Shown piece by piece: positions 8,694-16,328 of a stretch of DNA of 64,000 bases. The position numbers and the translations under genes were made by a program. The stretch is from DYCT01 sp051875715 (lineage in GTDB: Bacteria; Bacteroidota; Bacteroidia; Bacteroidales; Bacteroidaceae), in the NCBI GenBank assembly GCA_051875715.1, contig JBJEHD010000032.1, positions 4,962-68,961 of the forward strand. The letters are read 5' to 3'. Below the pieces are notes generated by a model that saw nothing but the letters and a program-made list of their open reading frames with translations, made no database searches and was not told the origin of the DNA. Each line of letters begins with the position of its first letter. The stretch's first letter is position 1.

Positions 8694-9959
8694 CTAAGGC
8701 TTCGCCAGGTAGAGTTCCGGGTTCAGTTTCACTTTCTCTTTGCGCAACTGGAAGTGGAGCACCGGCCTGCCCTCGGGGGCATACACCTTGCCGATGATAT
8801 CGCGCGTCTTCACTTTGTCGCCCGTGTTCACCGAGGCCGAGGTGAGGTTGCAGTAGAACGAGATGTAACTGCCGTGGCGCACCAGCACGCCGATCAGTCC
8901 GTCGTAGGTGAAGACGGCCGATACTTCGCCGTCGAACACCGCACGCGCCATGGCGCCGGCCTTGCCTTGGATGTCGATGCCCTTGTTGTCCAGTTTGACG
9001 TTCTTCAACCCCTCCACGGCGTACTGGCCGTAGTGGCTCACAATCATGTAAGGCCCGGTGATGGGGACGGGCAGTTTGCCTTTGTTCGACTCGAAGTCGG
9101 CGGCCAGTTTCTGGTCGTCCTTGCTGAGCAGGAAGCGGTCCATCGGTTTGGCTTTGCCGCCGGACGAGGTCTTCCCGCCCTTGCCCTGCCCGTTCTTCCG
9201 GGCTTCGGCTTCGGCGCGTTTCCGGGCCTTGGCCATCTCCGCCTCCACCAGTCGGTCGATTTGTGCGTTCAGGCGGTTGGCCTGCTTGCGTTTCCGGGCC
9301 AGTTCGTTCTGCAGGTTCTTTTGCTTCTTCTGCAGTTGGCTCAGCAGTTTTTTCTGCTCCGCCTCCTGCGACTCCAGTTTGCGCTTCTGCGCCTCGCCCT
9401 GCTTCAGCAAGGCGGCCTGTGCGGCCCGGGTGGTGTTCAGTTCTTTGCGCTTGGCTTCGGTTTCGGCTTGCTTTTTCTTGAGTTCTTCGCCTTGCAGGCG
9501 CTGGTAGGTGGCGTATTCGCGCACATAGCGCATCCGGCGGTAGGTCTGGCTGAGGCTCTGGGCCGAGAAGATGAAGAGCAGTTTTTCCTCGATTGAGCGG
9601 TTCTTGCGCAGGTAGATGACGGACTGTGCATACTTCTTCTTGCGGTCGTTCAGGTCGCGTTCCAACGTCTGCAGTTGTCGGCCCAGTTTGCCGATTTCGC
9701 GGTCGAGCAGGCGCACGTCGGCCTCGATGGCCTGGATGAACTTGCGCCGTTCGGCTATCTGTCCCGACAGGACGTTGAGGCTGTTCAGCTGGCTGCCCAC
9801 GTCCTTCTTGGTGGAACGCAGCAGGGTTTCAGACTGTTCCATCTGTTCCTGCAGGGCCTTGCGTTTCTTCTCCAGTTCCTTGATGGTCGGAGTGGATTGT
9901 CCCAGGCAGAGGCTCGTGCCCAGACAGACGGCCCACAAGAGAAGCATCAGTCGTCTCAT
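8694..9959 (-). CDS. EnvC-like murein hydrolase activator with degenerate LytM (M23) domain
   Basis: Secreted or periplasmic protein (421 residues) with a signal peptide ending near CLGQ. A long coiled coil covers about residues 25-255, and a basic linker precedes a C-terminal M23/LytM domain from about residue 300. The metal ligands of active M23 peptidases are missing: the first His position of the HxxxD motif is lost (NKGIDIQG), and the HxH motif reads VLHFQL. Such degenerate LytM proteins activate amidases at the division septum in other bacteria. The start overlaps the DUF4292 gene by ATGA, and the unit continues upstream to dut. Confidence 0.88.
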   Translation of the reverse strand: MRRLMLLLWAVCLGTSLCLGQSTPTIKELEKKRKALQEQMEQSETLLRSTKKDVGSQLNSLNVLSGQIAERRKFIQAIEADVRLLDREIGKLGRQLQTLERDLNDRKKKYAQSVIYLRKNRSIEEKLLFIFSAQSLSQTYRRMRYVREYATYQRLQGEELKKKQAETEAKRKELNTTRAAQAALLKQGEAQKRKLESQEAEQKKLLSQLQKKQKNLQNELARKRKQANRLNAQIDRLVEAEMAKARKRAEAEARKNGQGKGGKTSSGGKAKPMDRFLLSKDDQKLAADFESNKGKLPVPITGPYMIVSHYGQYAVEGLKNVKLDNKGIDIQGKAGAMARAVFDGEVSAVFTYDGLIGVLVRHGSYISFYCNLTSASVNTGDKVKTRDIIGKVYAPEGRPVLHFQLRKEKVKLNPELYLAKP

Positions 9960-10789
9960 AGGCCGGAAAGCATTTGCAGCAGTTGGTCGGCTGGCACTTG
10001 GGTGTATTTTTTCGACAGTTCGGTCGGGGTGAGTTCCGTCCGTCCGGTCTCCATCTTCGAGAGGGCCACGCGGGCCTGCAGCGTTTTCGCCCCTTTCTTC
10101 AGCCGGATGTCCATCTGGGTGGGAAAGGCGATGCCGTCCAGTGTCTGCGGCGAGGCGTAGGTACAGTCGAGTGCATAGGTTCCCATCGTCTCCAGTGCCG
10201 TACGGGTGAGGAAATACTGGGCGTCGGCCGTGAAACTGTAGTTCACCGCACGGGTCTGGCGCAGGCGGATAAGCGAGGTGCCGTCGGCTTGCGTCTCGAC
10301 GGCGAACTGCCGCTTGTCTTTCTCGTCCACACCCGACTTGCCGGGCAGGTACAACTGATGGCAGAGCATGGCCTGCAGGGTGTAGAAGTCCACCTCGCCG
10401 CCGACCAGGTCTGAAAAGGCCGAGAGGGACATGCAGACGTATTCACGCTTCAGGCGGTTGACCACCAGCAGGCTGTCGCACGAGAGGTCGATGCGTGCCA
10501 CCTCGATGCCCAGCAGTGGGGCGACGGACAGCTGAATCCGCTGGTCCCGCACCATCTTCAGCGTACCGTTGACCGAGAGTTCCTTGCCTCCCAGCGAGGC
10601 CGTCAGGCGTGCCTTGGCCGAGAAGGAGGCGAACGTCGGGCTGCAGCGGATGACGTTTTCCACCACCTTGCTTTCGGCTTCGGTCTGTACGTCGACCGAC
10701 GTGCCGGCTTGTTTGGCCGACCGACAGGCGGTCAGTCCGAGCAGGGCTCCCATGCAGCATATCATTCCGAATTGGATTGTCTTCTTCAT
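9956..10789 (-). CDS. DUF4292 family lipoprotein
   Basis: A 277-residue protein with a signal and lipobox GLTAC (Cys22), followed by a DUF4292-type body: predicted beta-rich, resembling the LolB/LolA-like fold family of outer-membrane lipoproteins. Function is unproven. The ATG at 10789 is chosen because it gives the lipoprotein signal and an ATGA overlap with the TPR gene stop. An upstream in-frame extension would run into the TPR gene. Its fixed place between a TPR lipoprotein and an EnvC-like protein suggests a cell-envelope role. Confidence 0.85.
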   Translation of the reverse strand: MKKTIQFGMICCMGALLGLTACRSAKQAGTSVDVQTEAESKVVENVIRCSPTFASFSAKARLTASLGGKELSVNGTLKMVRDQRIQLSVAPLLGIEVARIDLSCDSLLVVNRLKREYVCMSLSAFSDLVGGEVDFYTLQAMLCHQLYLPGKSGVDEKDKRQFAVETQADGTSLIRLRQTRAVNYSFTADAQYFLTRTALETMGTYALDCTYASPQTLDGIAFPTQMDIRLKKGAKTLQARVALSKMETGRTELTPTELSKKYTQVPADQLLQMLSGL

Positions 10790-12576
10790 TGTTCGCAGTA
10801 TTTTTTGGTTTTGATTTTTCGTTTCAATACGTCCGTGTCGATGCCGGCCTCCTGTGCCTTCCGCCAGTATTCGAGGGCTTTGTCCGCCTCGCCGCAATGG
10901 TAGTAGATGTCGCCGGCGTGTTCCAGTTCGTCGCCACTCACCTCGTCGGCGTGCTTCAGCGCGCTGTCGATGTAGAGCCGTGCTTCGGCATAGCGTCCTT
11001 TGACGAAGAGGACCCAGGCGTACGTGTCCAGGTAGGTGGCGTTTTCGGGTTCGGCCTTGATGGTGCGGAAGCTCATCTCCTCGGCCTTGTCCAGGTCTCG
11101 TTTCTCCAGCGAGAGGAAGTAGGCGTAGTTGTTCAGCACGCTGATGTTGTCATCCTTGTAGACCAAGGCGGAGTCGTAGGCGGCAAAGGCTTCGTCGTTG
11201 CGCTTGTCCTGGTGGTAGATGTCGCCCAGGAAGCCGTACAGGTCGGAGGCCATGGCGCGGTCGGTCTTCTCGGTGATGCGGGTCACGCCCACCTCCAGCG
11301 TCTGCCTGAGCGAGTCGGCCTTGCCTTGCTGCAGGTAGGCCAGCGACAGGTAGTAGCAGAACTCCAGCGCATCGGGCGAGAACTCCATAGCCGGCCGGCA
11401 CACCCGGATGACTTCGTCGGCGTCGTTGGCCCGGATGGCGAAGACGAGCAGTTGCATCCGTGCCGCGGTGTTTTCGGGGTCGAGGGCGAGGATGCGGTCG
11501 AGCACCGGCACGGCCTCGGTGTCCATCTTCTTCATCAACAGGTATTGAGCGTAGAGCATCGTAAACGGCACGTCGTCGGGATCGCGCTCCAGCACACAGT
11601 CGAACAGCCGGACGATGTGTACGCTGTCACGATCGGTCTGCTCAGATTGGCCGATAATCTGGCGCATGATTTCGACGCGTGCCTGCGGGTCGACCGCTCC
11701 TCGCAGCAGCAACGTGTCCATCTGCTGGCGGCAGAGGCTGTCCTGCCCCATCTGATTGTAATAGTTGGCCATCGACAGCAGGGCGGCGGCGTTGGTCGGT
11801 TCTTCGTCCAGCACTTCGCAGTAGATGTCGTAGGCCTGCTGCGGCTTGCCGTACTCCAGGTAGGTGTCGCCCAGCAAGGTGCGGTAGCGCAGTTCCTCGG
11901 GGTATTCGCCGACGAGGGCTTCTATCTCGCGGAAGGCGCTGCGGTGGTCGCCCAGCAGCATGTAGGTGCGGAATTTGTTCACGCTGAGCGTTTCGGACTT
12001 GCCTTGAATCTGTTCCAGGCGGTCCAGCGTCCGGATGAGTCCGTCGTAGTCCTTCGCACGGTCGTACAACGAGCCCAGGGCCATGAGGGGGTCTTCGCGA
12101 GAGGGAAAGCGTTGCGTCATGGCTTCGTAGGTCTCGATGGCCTTATCGGTGTCCCGGTTCTGCCGGTGCAGGCTGGCCAGGGCCTGCCAGTACCAGAAGT
12201 TGTCCGGTGCGCGTCGGCATGCCTGCTCCATGCACTGCAGGCCCCGTTCCGGTTGGTTCAGGGCCAGATAGAACTGCGCCATTTCGTAGAGTGCCGAGGC
12301 TGCCTCCGGGTCGATTTGCAGGCAATGCCGATAGAGGTCGAAGGCCGAGGCGTAGTCGCCTTTCTCTTTCATGCGGAGCGCCTCGAGGAAGAAGTACTGG
12401 TAGCGGCGTTCCTGCTCGGGGGTCAGGCGCGTGCCCGCTTCCGTGGACGCGGAGCGGCGTGCGGCCCGGCGCGACGAACCGCAGGCCGTCGTAAGCAGGA
12501 GGGCGCAGGCGGCCAGCGCGGGCAGGAGGGCGTACCTCCACCATCGGCGGGATGTCATCGGTTGCGGTTTCATCAT
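10786..12576 (-). CDS. TPR-repeat lipoprotein
   Basis: A 596-residue envelope protein. It has a signal sequence with a lipobox-like TTAC near residue 32, then tandem tetratricopeptide repeats nearly to the C-terminus (for example ASAFDLYRHCLQIDPEAASA and RDLDKAEEMSFRTIKAEPEN). TPRs serve protein-protein binding, and no catalytic motif is seen. Start: ATGATG at 12576, overlapping the dut stop by 4 bases. Its own stop overlaps the DUF4292 start by 4 bases. The same frame remains open into dut, but that stretch is not protein-like here. Confidence 0.9.
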   Translation of the reverse strand: MMKPQPMTSRRWWRYALLPALAACALLLTTACGSSRRAARRSASTEAGTRLTPEQERRYQYFFLEALRMKEKGDYASAFDLYRHCLQIDPEAASALYEMAQFYLALNQPERGLQCMEQACRRAPDNFWYWQALASLHRQNRDTDKAIETYEAMTQRFPSREDPLMALGSLYDRAKDYDGLIRTLDRLEQIQGKSETLSVNKFRTYMLLGDHRSAFREIEALVGEYPEELRYRTLLGDTYLEYGKPQQAYDIYCEVLDEEPTNAAALLSMANYYNQMGQDSLCRQQMDTLLLRGAVDPQARVEIMRQIIGQSEQTDRDSVHIVRLFDCVLERDPDDVPFTMLYAQYLLMKKMDTEAVPVLDRILALDPENTAARMQLLVFAIRANDADEVIRVCRPAMEFSPDALEFCYYLSLAYLQQGKADSLRQTLEVGVTRITEKTDRAMASDLYGFLGDIYHQDKRNDEAFAAYDSALVYKDDNISVLNNYAYFLSLEKRDLDKAEEMSFRTIKAEPENATYLDTYAWVLFVKGRYAEARLYIDSALKHADEVSGDELEHAGDIYYHCGEADKALEYWRKAQEAGIDTDVLKRKIKTKKYCEQ

Positions 12577-13007
12577 TTCTTTCCAGTGTGGCCGAAACCG
12601 CCTTCGCCCCGTTCGGTCTCGTCCAGTTGCTCCACTTCCACCCATTCGGCCTGCTCGTGGCGGGCGACGACCAGTTGGGCGATGCGTTCGCCGTCTTCGA
12701 TGACGAATGCCTCGTCCGAGAGGTTGACCAGGATGACGCCCACTTCGCCCCGATAGTCGGCATCGATGGTGCCGGGGGCGTTGAGCACGGTGATTCCTTT
12801 CTTCAGGGCCAGGCCGCTGCGCGGACGCACCTGCGCCTCGTAGCCGGCGGGCAAGGCCATGTACAGCCCCGTGGGGACGAGGACGCGGCCCAGCGGCTTC
12901 AGCACGACGGGCTGGTCCAGATTGGCACGGAGGTCCATCCCTGCCGAGAGCGAGGTGGCGTATGCGGGCAACGGATGTTTCGAGCGATTGATCAGTTGTA
13001 TCTTCAT
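12573..13007 (-). CDS. dut: Deoxyuridine 5'-triphosphate nucleotidohydrolase (dUTPase)
   Basis: Hydrolyses dUTP to dUMP and pyrophosphate, preventing uracil in DNA and feeding dTMP synthesis. The 144-residue trimeric-type enzyme shows motifs in order: AGMDLRA, RPRSGLALKKG, NAPGTIDADYRGE, GERIAQLVV, and the C-terminal ERGEGGFGHTG. The ATG at 13007 gives the normal N-terminus (MKIQLINRS). Longer in-frame starts reach into the divergent dgt gene. It heads a four-gene unit with TPR, DUF4292 and EnvC-like genes joined by ATGA overlaps, and is divergent from dgt. Confidence 0.96.
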   Translation of the reverse strand: MKIQLINRSKHPLPAYATSLSAGMDLRANLDQPVVLKPLGRVLVPTGLYMALPAGYEAQVRPRSGLALKKGITVLNAPGTIDADYRGEVGVILVNLSDEAFVIEDGERIAQLVVARHEQAEWVEVEQLDETERGEGGFGHTGKK

Positions 13008-13158
13008 TTCGAATGCTTTTGGCTGCGAAAATACGCAATTCCACCGAGAACGCACGAACGAACAAAATAATTTATCTACTTTTACCCCCGATTTATGTAT
13101 GGACGCCGGAGGCGGGCCGGACCGGACGCGCCTCCTTATATAGAAAGGACTATTGACG

Positions 13159-14484
13159 ATGAATTGGCATACCTTGATTTCGACCAAGCGGTTCGGCATG
13201 GAAGCCTACCACGAGGCGCGGCGCGACGACCGCTCGGAGTTTCAGCGCGACTACGACCGGCTGATCTTTTCGGCTCCCTTCCGCCGGCTGCAGAACAAGA
13301 CGCAGGTGTTTCCGCTTCCGGGCAGCATCTTCGTGCACAACCGGCTCACGCACAGCCTGGAGGTGTCCAGCGTAGGGCGTTCGCTCGGCCACGAGGTGTC
13401 CAAACAGCTTCTGGCCCTCCACCCCGACCTGGCCGACACGCATCTGACGGAGATCGGCACCATCGTTTCGGCCGCCTGCCTGGCACACGACCTGGGCAAC
13501 CCACCGTTCGGCCATTCGGGCGAACGGGCCATCTCCACCTACTTCTCCGAACGGGCGGGACAGGCCTTGCAGGCCCAACTGACCGAGGCCCAGTGGTGCG
13601 ACCTAACCCACTTCGAGGGCAACGCCAATGCGTTCCGGCTGCTCACCCACCAGTTCAAGGGGCGGCGCGAGGGCGGCTTCGTCATGACCTACTCCACCCT
13701 GGCCTCCATCGTGAAATACCCCTACGCCTCCACCGCGGCGGGAAGCAAGCCGAAGTTCGGCTTTTTCGTGACGGAGGAGGAAGACTTCCGCCGCATCGCC
13801 GCCGAACTGGGCATGACGCGCCTGCAGGAGAACCCGCTGCGCTATGCCCGCCATCCGCTGGTCTACCTGGTCGAGGCGGCCGACGACATCTGCTACCAGC
13901 TGATGGACCTGGAGGATGCGCACAAACTGAAACTGCTCACCACCGACGAGACCAAGGACCTGTTGCTGGGCTATCTGGACGAGCCGCGGAGGAAACGGGC
14001 GGCGGACATCTTCCGCATCGTGACCGACCGCAACGAGCAGGTGGCCTACCTGCGCTCGACCGTCATCGGCCTGCTCATCCGCGAATGCGCCGAGGCCTTT
14101 GTCGCCCACGAGGCCGAAATCCTCGCCGGCACGTTCGAAGGCGCGCTCATCCAGCACATCAGCCCCGTTCCCCGGCAGGCTTACGCCAGTTCGGCCCGCC
14201 TGTCGATGCAACGCATCTACCGCTCGAAGGACGTGCTCGACATCGAGCTGGCCGGCTTCCGCGTCATCAGCACCCTGGTCGACCTGTTCATCGACGCCGT
14301 CTCATCGCCCCAAAAAGCCTACTCGCAACTGCTCATCAGCCGCATGTCGGAACAATACGACGTGACCGCCCCGACGCTCTTCGGCAAGGTGCAGGCCGTG
14401 CTCGACTACATCTCGGGGATGACCGACGTGTATGCGCTGGACCTTTACCGGAAAATCAACGGAAACAGTCTGCCGGCCGTCTGA
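13159..14484 (+). CDS. dgt: dGTP triphosphohydrolase (HD superfamily)
   Basis: Hydrolyses dGTP to deoxyguanosine and triphosphate, shaping the dNTP pool. The 441-residue product has the HD-domain metal residues in HNRLTHSLEV and ACLAHDLGNPPFGHSGE, and the family N-terminus FSAPFRRLQNKTQVF. The ATG at 13159 is preferred over a TTG two codons upstream. It shares a 151-base divergent spacer with dut, so two dNTP-sanitising enzymes are back to back and may be co-regulated. An 11-bp repeat array starts three bases after its stop. Confidence 0.94.
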   Translation: MNWHTLISTKRFGMEAYHEARRDDRSEFQRDYDRLIFSAPFRRLQNKTQVFPLPGSIFVHNRLTHSLEVSSVGRSLGHEVSKQLLALHPDLADTHLTEIGTIVSAACLAHDLGNPPFGHSGERAISTYFSERAGQALQAQLTEAQWCDLTHFEGNANAFRLLTHQFKGRREGGFVMTYSTLASIVKYPYASTAAGSKPKFGFFVTEEEDFRRIAAELGMTRLQENPLRYARHPLVYLVEAADDICYQLMDLEDAHKLKLLTTDETKDLLLGYLDEPRRKRAADIFRIVTDRNEQVAYLRSTVIGLLIRECAEAFVAHEAEILAGTFEGALIQHISPVPRQAYASSARLSMQRIYRSKDVLDIELAGFRVISTLVDLFIDAVSSPQKAYSQLLISRMSEQYDVTAPTLFGKVQAVLDYISGMTDVYALDLYRKINGNSLPAV

Positions 14485-14487
14485 CTG

Positions 14488-14527
14488 TTGCAACGGCATT
14501 GCAACACCATTGCAACGGCATTGCAAC
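14488..14527. repeat. Four copies of TTGCAAC at exact 11-bp spacing
   Basis: TTGCAAC occurs at 14488, 14499, 14510 and 14521, directly after the dgt stop. The 4-base spacers vary (GGCA, ACCA, GGCA). The core TTGCAA is itself palindromic, and the period is close to one helical turn. Confidence 0.85.
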
Positions 14528-14577
14528 AGGGTTCTCTGTATCGAGGAAAAACCCTTTCCGCCTACACGCATTTTATA

Positions 14578-14655
14578 TTTCAAAGTTTGAAACGTACATT
14601 TCAAATCATGAAACGTATATTTCAAAGTTTGAAACGTACATTTCAAAGTTTGAAA
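14578..14655. repeat. Four palindromes of TTTCAAAnTTTGAAA type at exact 21-bp spacing
   Basis: 15-base palindromic units start at 14578, 14599, 14620 and 14641. Units 1, 3 and 4 are TTTCAAAGTTTGAAA, and unit 2 is TTTCAAATCATGAAA. The spacers are CGTACA or CGTATA. The period equals about two helical turns, as expected for a protein-binding array. The rest of the 14485-14922 spacer holds only the 11-bp array and the bio promoter, and shows no other gene. Confidence 0.88.
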
Positions 14656-14857
14656 CATAGATTCCGACGGCTCGCATCCCCCTTCTCCTGCGGACGCATC
14701 GCTTGTTCCGGGCGTACACAACCCATCCTGCCCGGCTTGCCTGCCGAGACGCGAACGCCATTCGGTCTCCGGTTCGCCCATGCGTTTCGTCCGTCCTTTG
14801 TCGGAACGGTTTTTCCGCCGAACGGCCGGGTGGGGCCGAAATTTATCCGGGCCCGGA

Positions 14858-14888
14858 TTGGGCAAGCCGAAAACTATCTCTATATTTG
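14858..14888 (+). promoter_or_regulatory. Promoter of the biotin operon
   Basis: TTG at 14858-14860 (-33) and TATATTTG at 14881-14888 (-7) are separated by 20 bases, an exact Bacteroidota-type promoter. It lies 34 bases upstream of the leader ORF ATG and about 465 bases upstream of bioB. Confidence 0.7.
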
Positions 14889-14922
14889 CCTCGCAAAACT
14901 CACGAAAGAGCAATCCGAGCCC

Positions 14923-15342
14923 ATGAAGAAGACGATACTTCGCACCATCCGCACGTTGCGTTTCCGCCGTTGGAGCCGCAAAGGCTATGCCGCGTTCTGC
15001 AGCATGGGGCGTGTCGTCAGCATCGGCCGGCTGAAGAAAAGCATCGCCGACGCTTCGCTGGGCAAGCAAGGGCTGACCTCCCTGCACCCGAACACCTGTG
15101 CCGCAGGCAACCAACCATCCGACACCGCCGACGACAACGGCGGAGGGCCGGCCATACCTCCCGACCTCCCGGAGAAGGAACTGCACACCCTACCCATCCT
15201 GGCGGTGTGCCTTCACGAACCCCCTGCGGCGGTCTCACCGGTTTGCATCCCTCCCCTTCTGACACGGCTTCTCGTCGGGACTTCGGTTCGGATGGGAACG
15301 GCGCGTCGTGCCCTTTCCATTCCACCCCCGATTATTTCCTAA
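14923..15342 (+). CDS. Short leader ORF upstream of bioB, unknown function
   Basis: A 139-codon frame beginning MKKTILRTIRTLRFRRWSRK and continuing with GYAAFCSMGRVVSIGRL. The conserved-looking part is the first 50 residues; the remainder is low in secondary-structure signals and rich in Pro, Thr and Gly. From memory, RWSRKGYAAF-type N-termini recur in Bacteroidota, often as the start of TonB-dependent receptors for cofactors, but no receptor follows here. It could be a small protein, the decayed 5' end of a vitamin receptor gene, or a regulatory leader for the biotin operon, whose promoter lies just before it. It ends 11 bases before bioB. Confidence 0.45.
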   Translation: MKKTILRTIRTLRFRRWSRKGYAAFCSMGRVVSIGRLKKSIADASLGKQGLTSLHPNTCAAGNQPSDTADDNGGGPAIPPDLPEKELHTLPILAVCLHEPPAAVSPVCIPPLLTRLLVGTSVRMGTARRALSIPPPIIS

Positions 15343-15353
15343 AGAGAATAACT

Positions 15354-16328
15354 ATGTTGGAGAAACTAAAGAAAAACGTAATGGAGGGCGGACGCCTCAC
15401 CCCGGCCGAGGCCCTCTGGCTGGCCCAGGAAGCGCCGAAGGAGGCGCTCTACGAGGCTGCCCACGAACTGACGGAACGGTTGGCTTCCAAGCATTTCGAC
15501 ATGTGTTCCATCATCAACGCCAAAGCCGGCCGATGCCCGGAGAACTGCAAATGGTGCGCCCAGTCGGCCCACCACCAGACTCACGTGGAAGTGCATGGGC
15601 TGGTGGACAAGGAAGAATGCCTGCGCCATGCCCTCCACAACGAGCGGCAAGGCGTGGCCCGCTTCTCGCTCGTGACCAGCGGCCGCAAACCCAGCAAGGC
15701 CGAGATGAAGTCGCTGTGCGAGAGCATGAGATACATGCACGACAACAGCCACATCCACCTGTGTGCCTCGTTGGGGCTGGTGGACGAGGAAGACCTGCAG
15801 GCACTGCACGAAGCCGGCGTCACCCGCTACCACTGCAACCTCGAGACGGCCTCCTCGTTCTTCCCGCAACTCTGCTCCACCCACACCCAGGCCGAGAAAC
15901 TCGAGACGCTGCGCGCTGCCCGACGGGTCGGCATGGACATCTGCTGCGGCGGCATCATCGGCATGGGCGAAAGCGTAGAGCAACGCATCGAACTGGCCTT
16001 CATGCTCCGCGAACTGGACGTGCAGTCCATCCCCATCAACCTGCTCAGCCCCATTCCGGGCACACCGCTGGCCGACCAGCCCCTGCTCCCCGTCGACGAG
16101 GTATGGACGGCCGTGGCCCTGTTCCGCTTCATCAACCCCACGGCCTTCCTCCGCCTGGCCGGAGGACGCGCCCGCCTCACCCCCGACGAACTGGAGAAGA
16201 CGCTCTACATCGGCATCAACTCCGCCATCGTGGGCGACCTGCTCACCACCATCGGTTCGAAAGTAGAAGAAGACAAACAACACATCCTCCATGCCGGTTA
16301 TGAAATCCCCACTGAAATACCAAGCTGA
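15354..16328 (+). CDS. bioB: Biotin synthase
   Basis: Radical SAM enzyme that inserts sulfur into dethiobiotin, the last step of biotin synthesis. The 324-residue protein carries the 4Fe-4S/SAM motif Cys61-x3-Cys65-x2-Cys68 in AGRCPENCKWCAQS. Downstream family segments are CNLETASSFFP, CCGGIIGMGE and PINLLSPIPGTPL, plus RLAGGRARL near the C-terminus. The ATG at 15354 starts MLEKLKKNV. Its 3' end overlaps the bioA start, and it is the first enzyme gene of bioB-A-F-G-C-D. Confidence 0.97.
   Translation: MLEKLKKNVMEGGRLTPAEALWLAQEAPKEALYEAAHELTERLASKHFDMCSIINAKAGRCPENCKWCAQSAHHQTHVEVHGLVDKEECLRHALHNERQGVARFSLVTSGRKPSKAEMKSLCESMRYMHDNSHIHLCASLGLVDEEDLQALHEAGVTRYHCNLETASSFFPQLCSTHTQAEKLETLRAARRVGMDICCGGIIGMGESVEQRIELAFMLRELDVQSIPINLLSPIPGTPLADQPLLPVDEVWTAVALFRFINPTAFLRLAGGRARLTPDELEKTLYIGINSAIVGDLLTTIGSKVEEDKQHILHAGYEIPTEIPS

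Noticed and set aside
10777..12756. 659-codon plus-strand frame opposite the TPR gene
   Set aside because: The minus strand encodes clear TPR repeats and a lipoprotein signal; the plus frame is a shadow.
14578..14655. CRISPR array
   Set aside because: The unit is 21 bp with only 6-base near-identical spacers, and no cas gene is in the window.
14889..15353. Riboswitch upstream of bioB
   Set aside because: No conserved core of a cobalamin, TPP or SAM riboswitch could be recognised, and no biotin riboswitch class is known to me.
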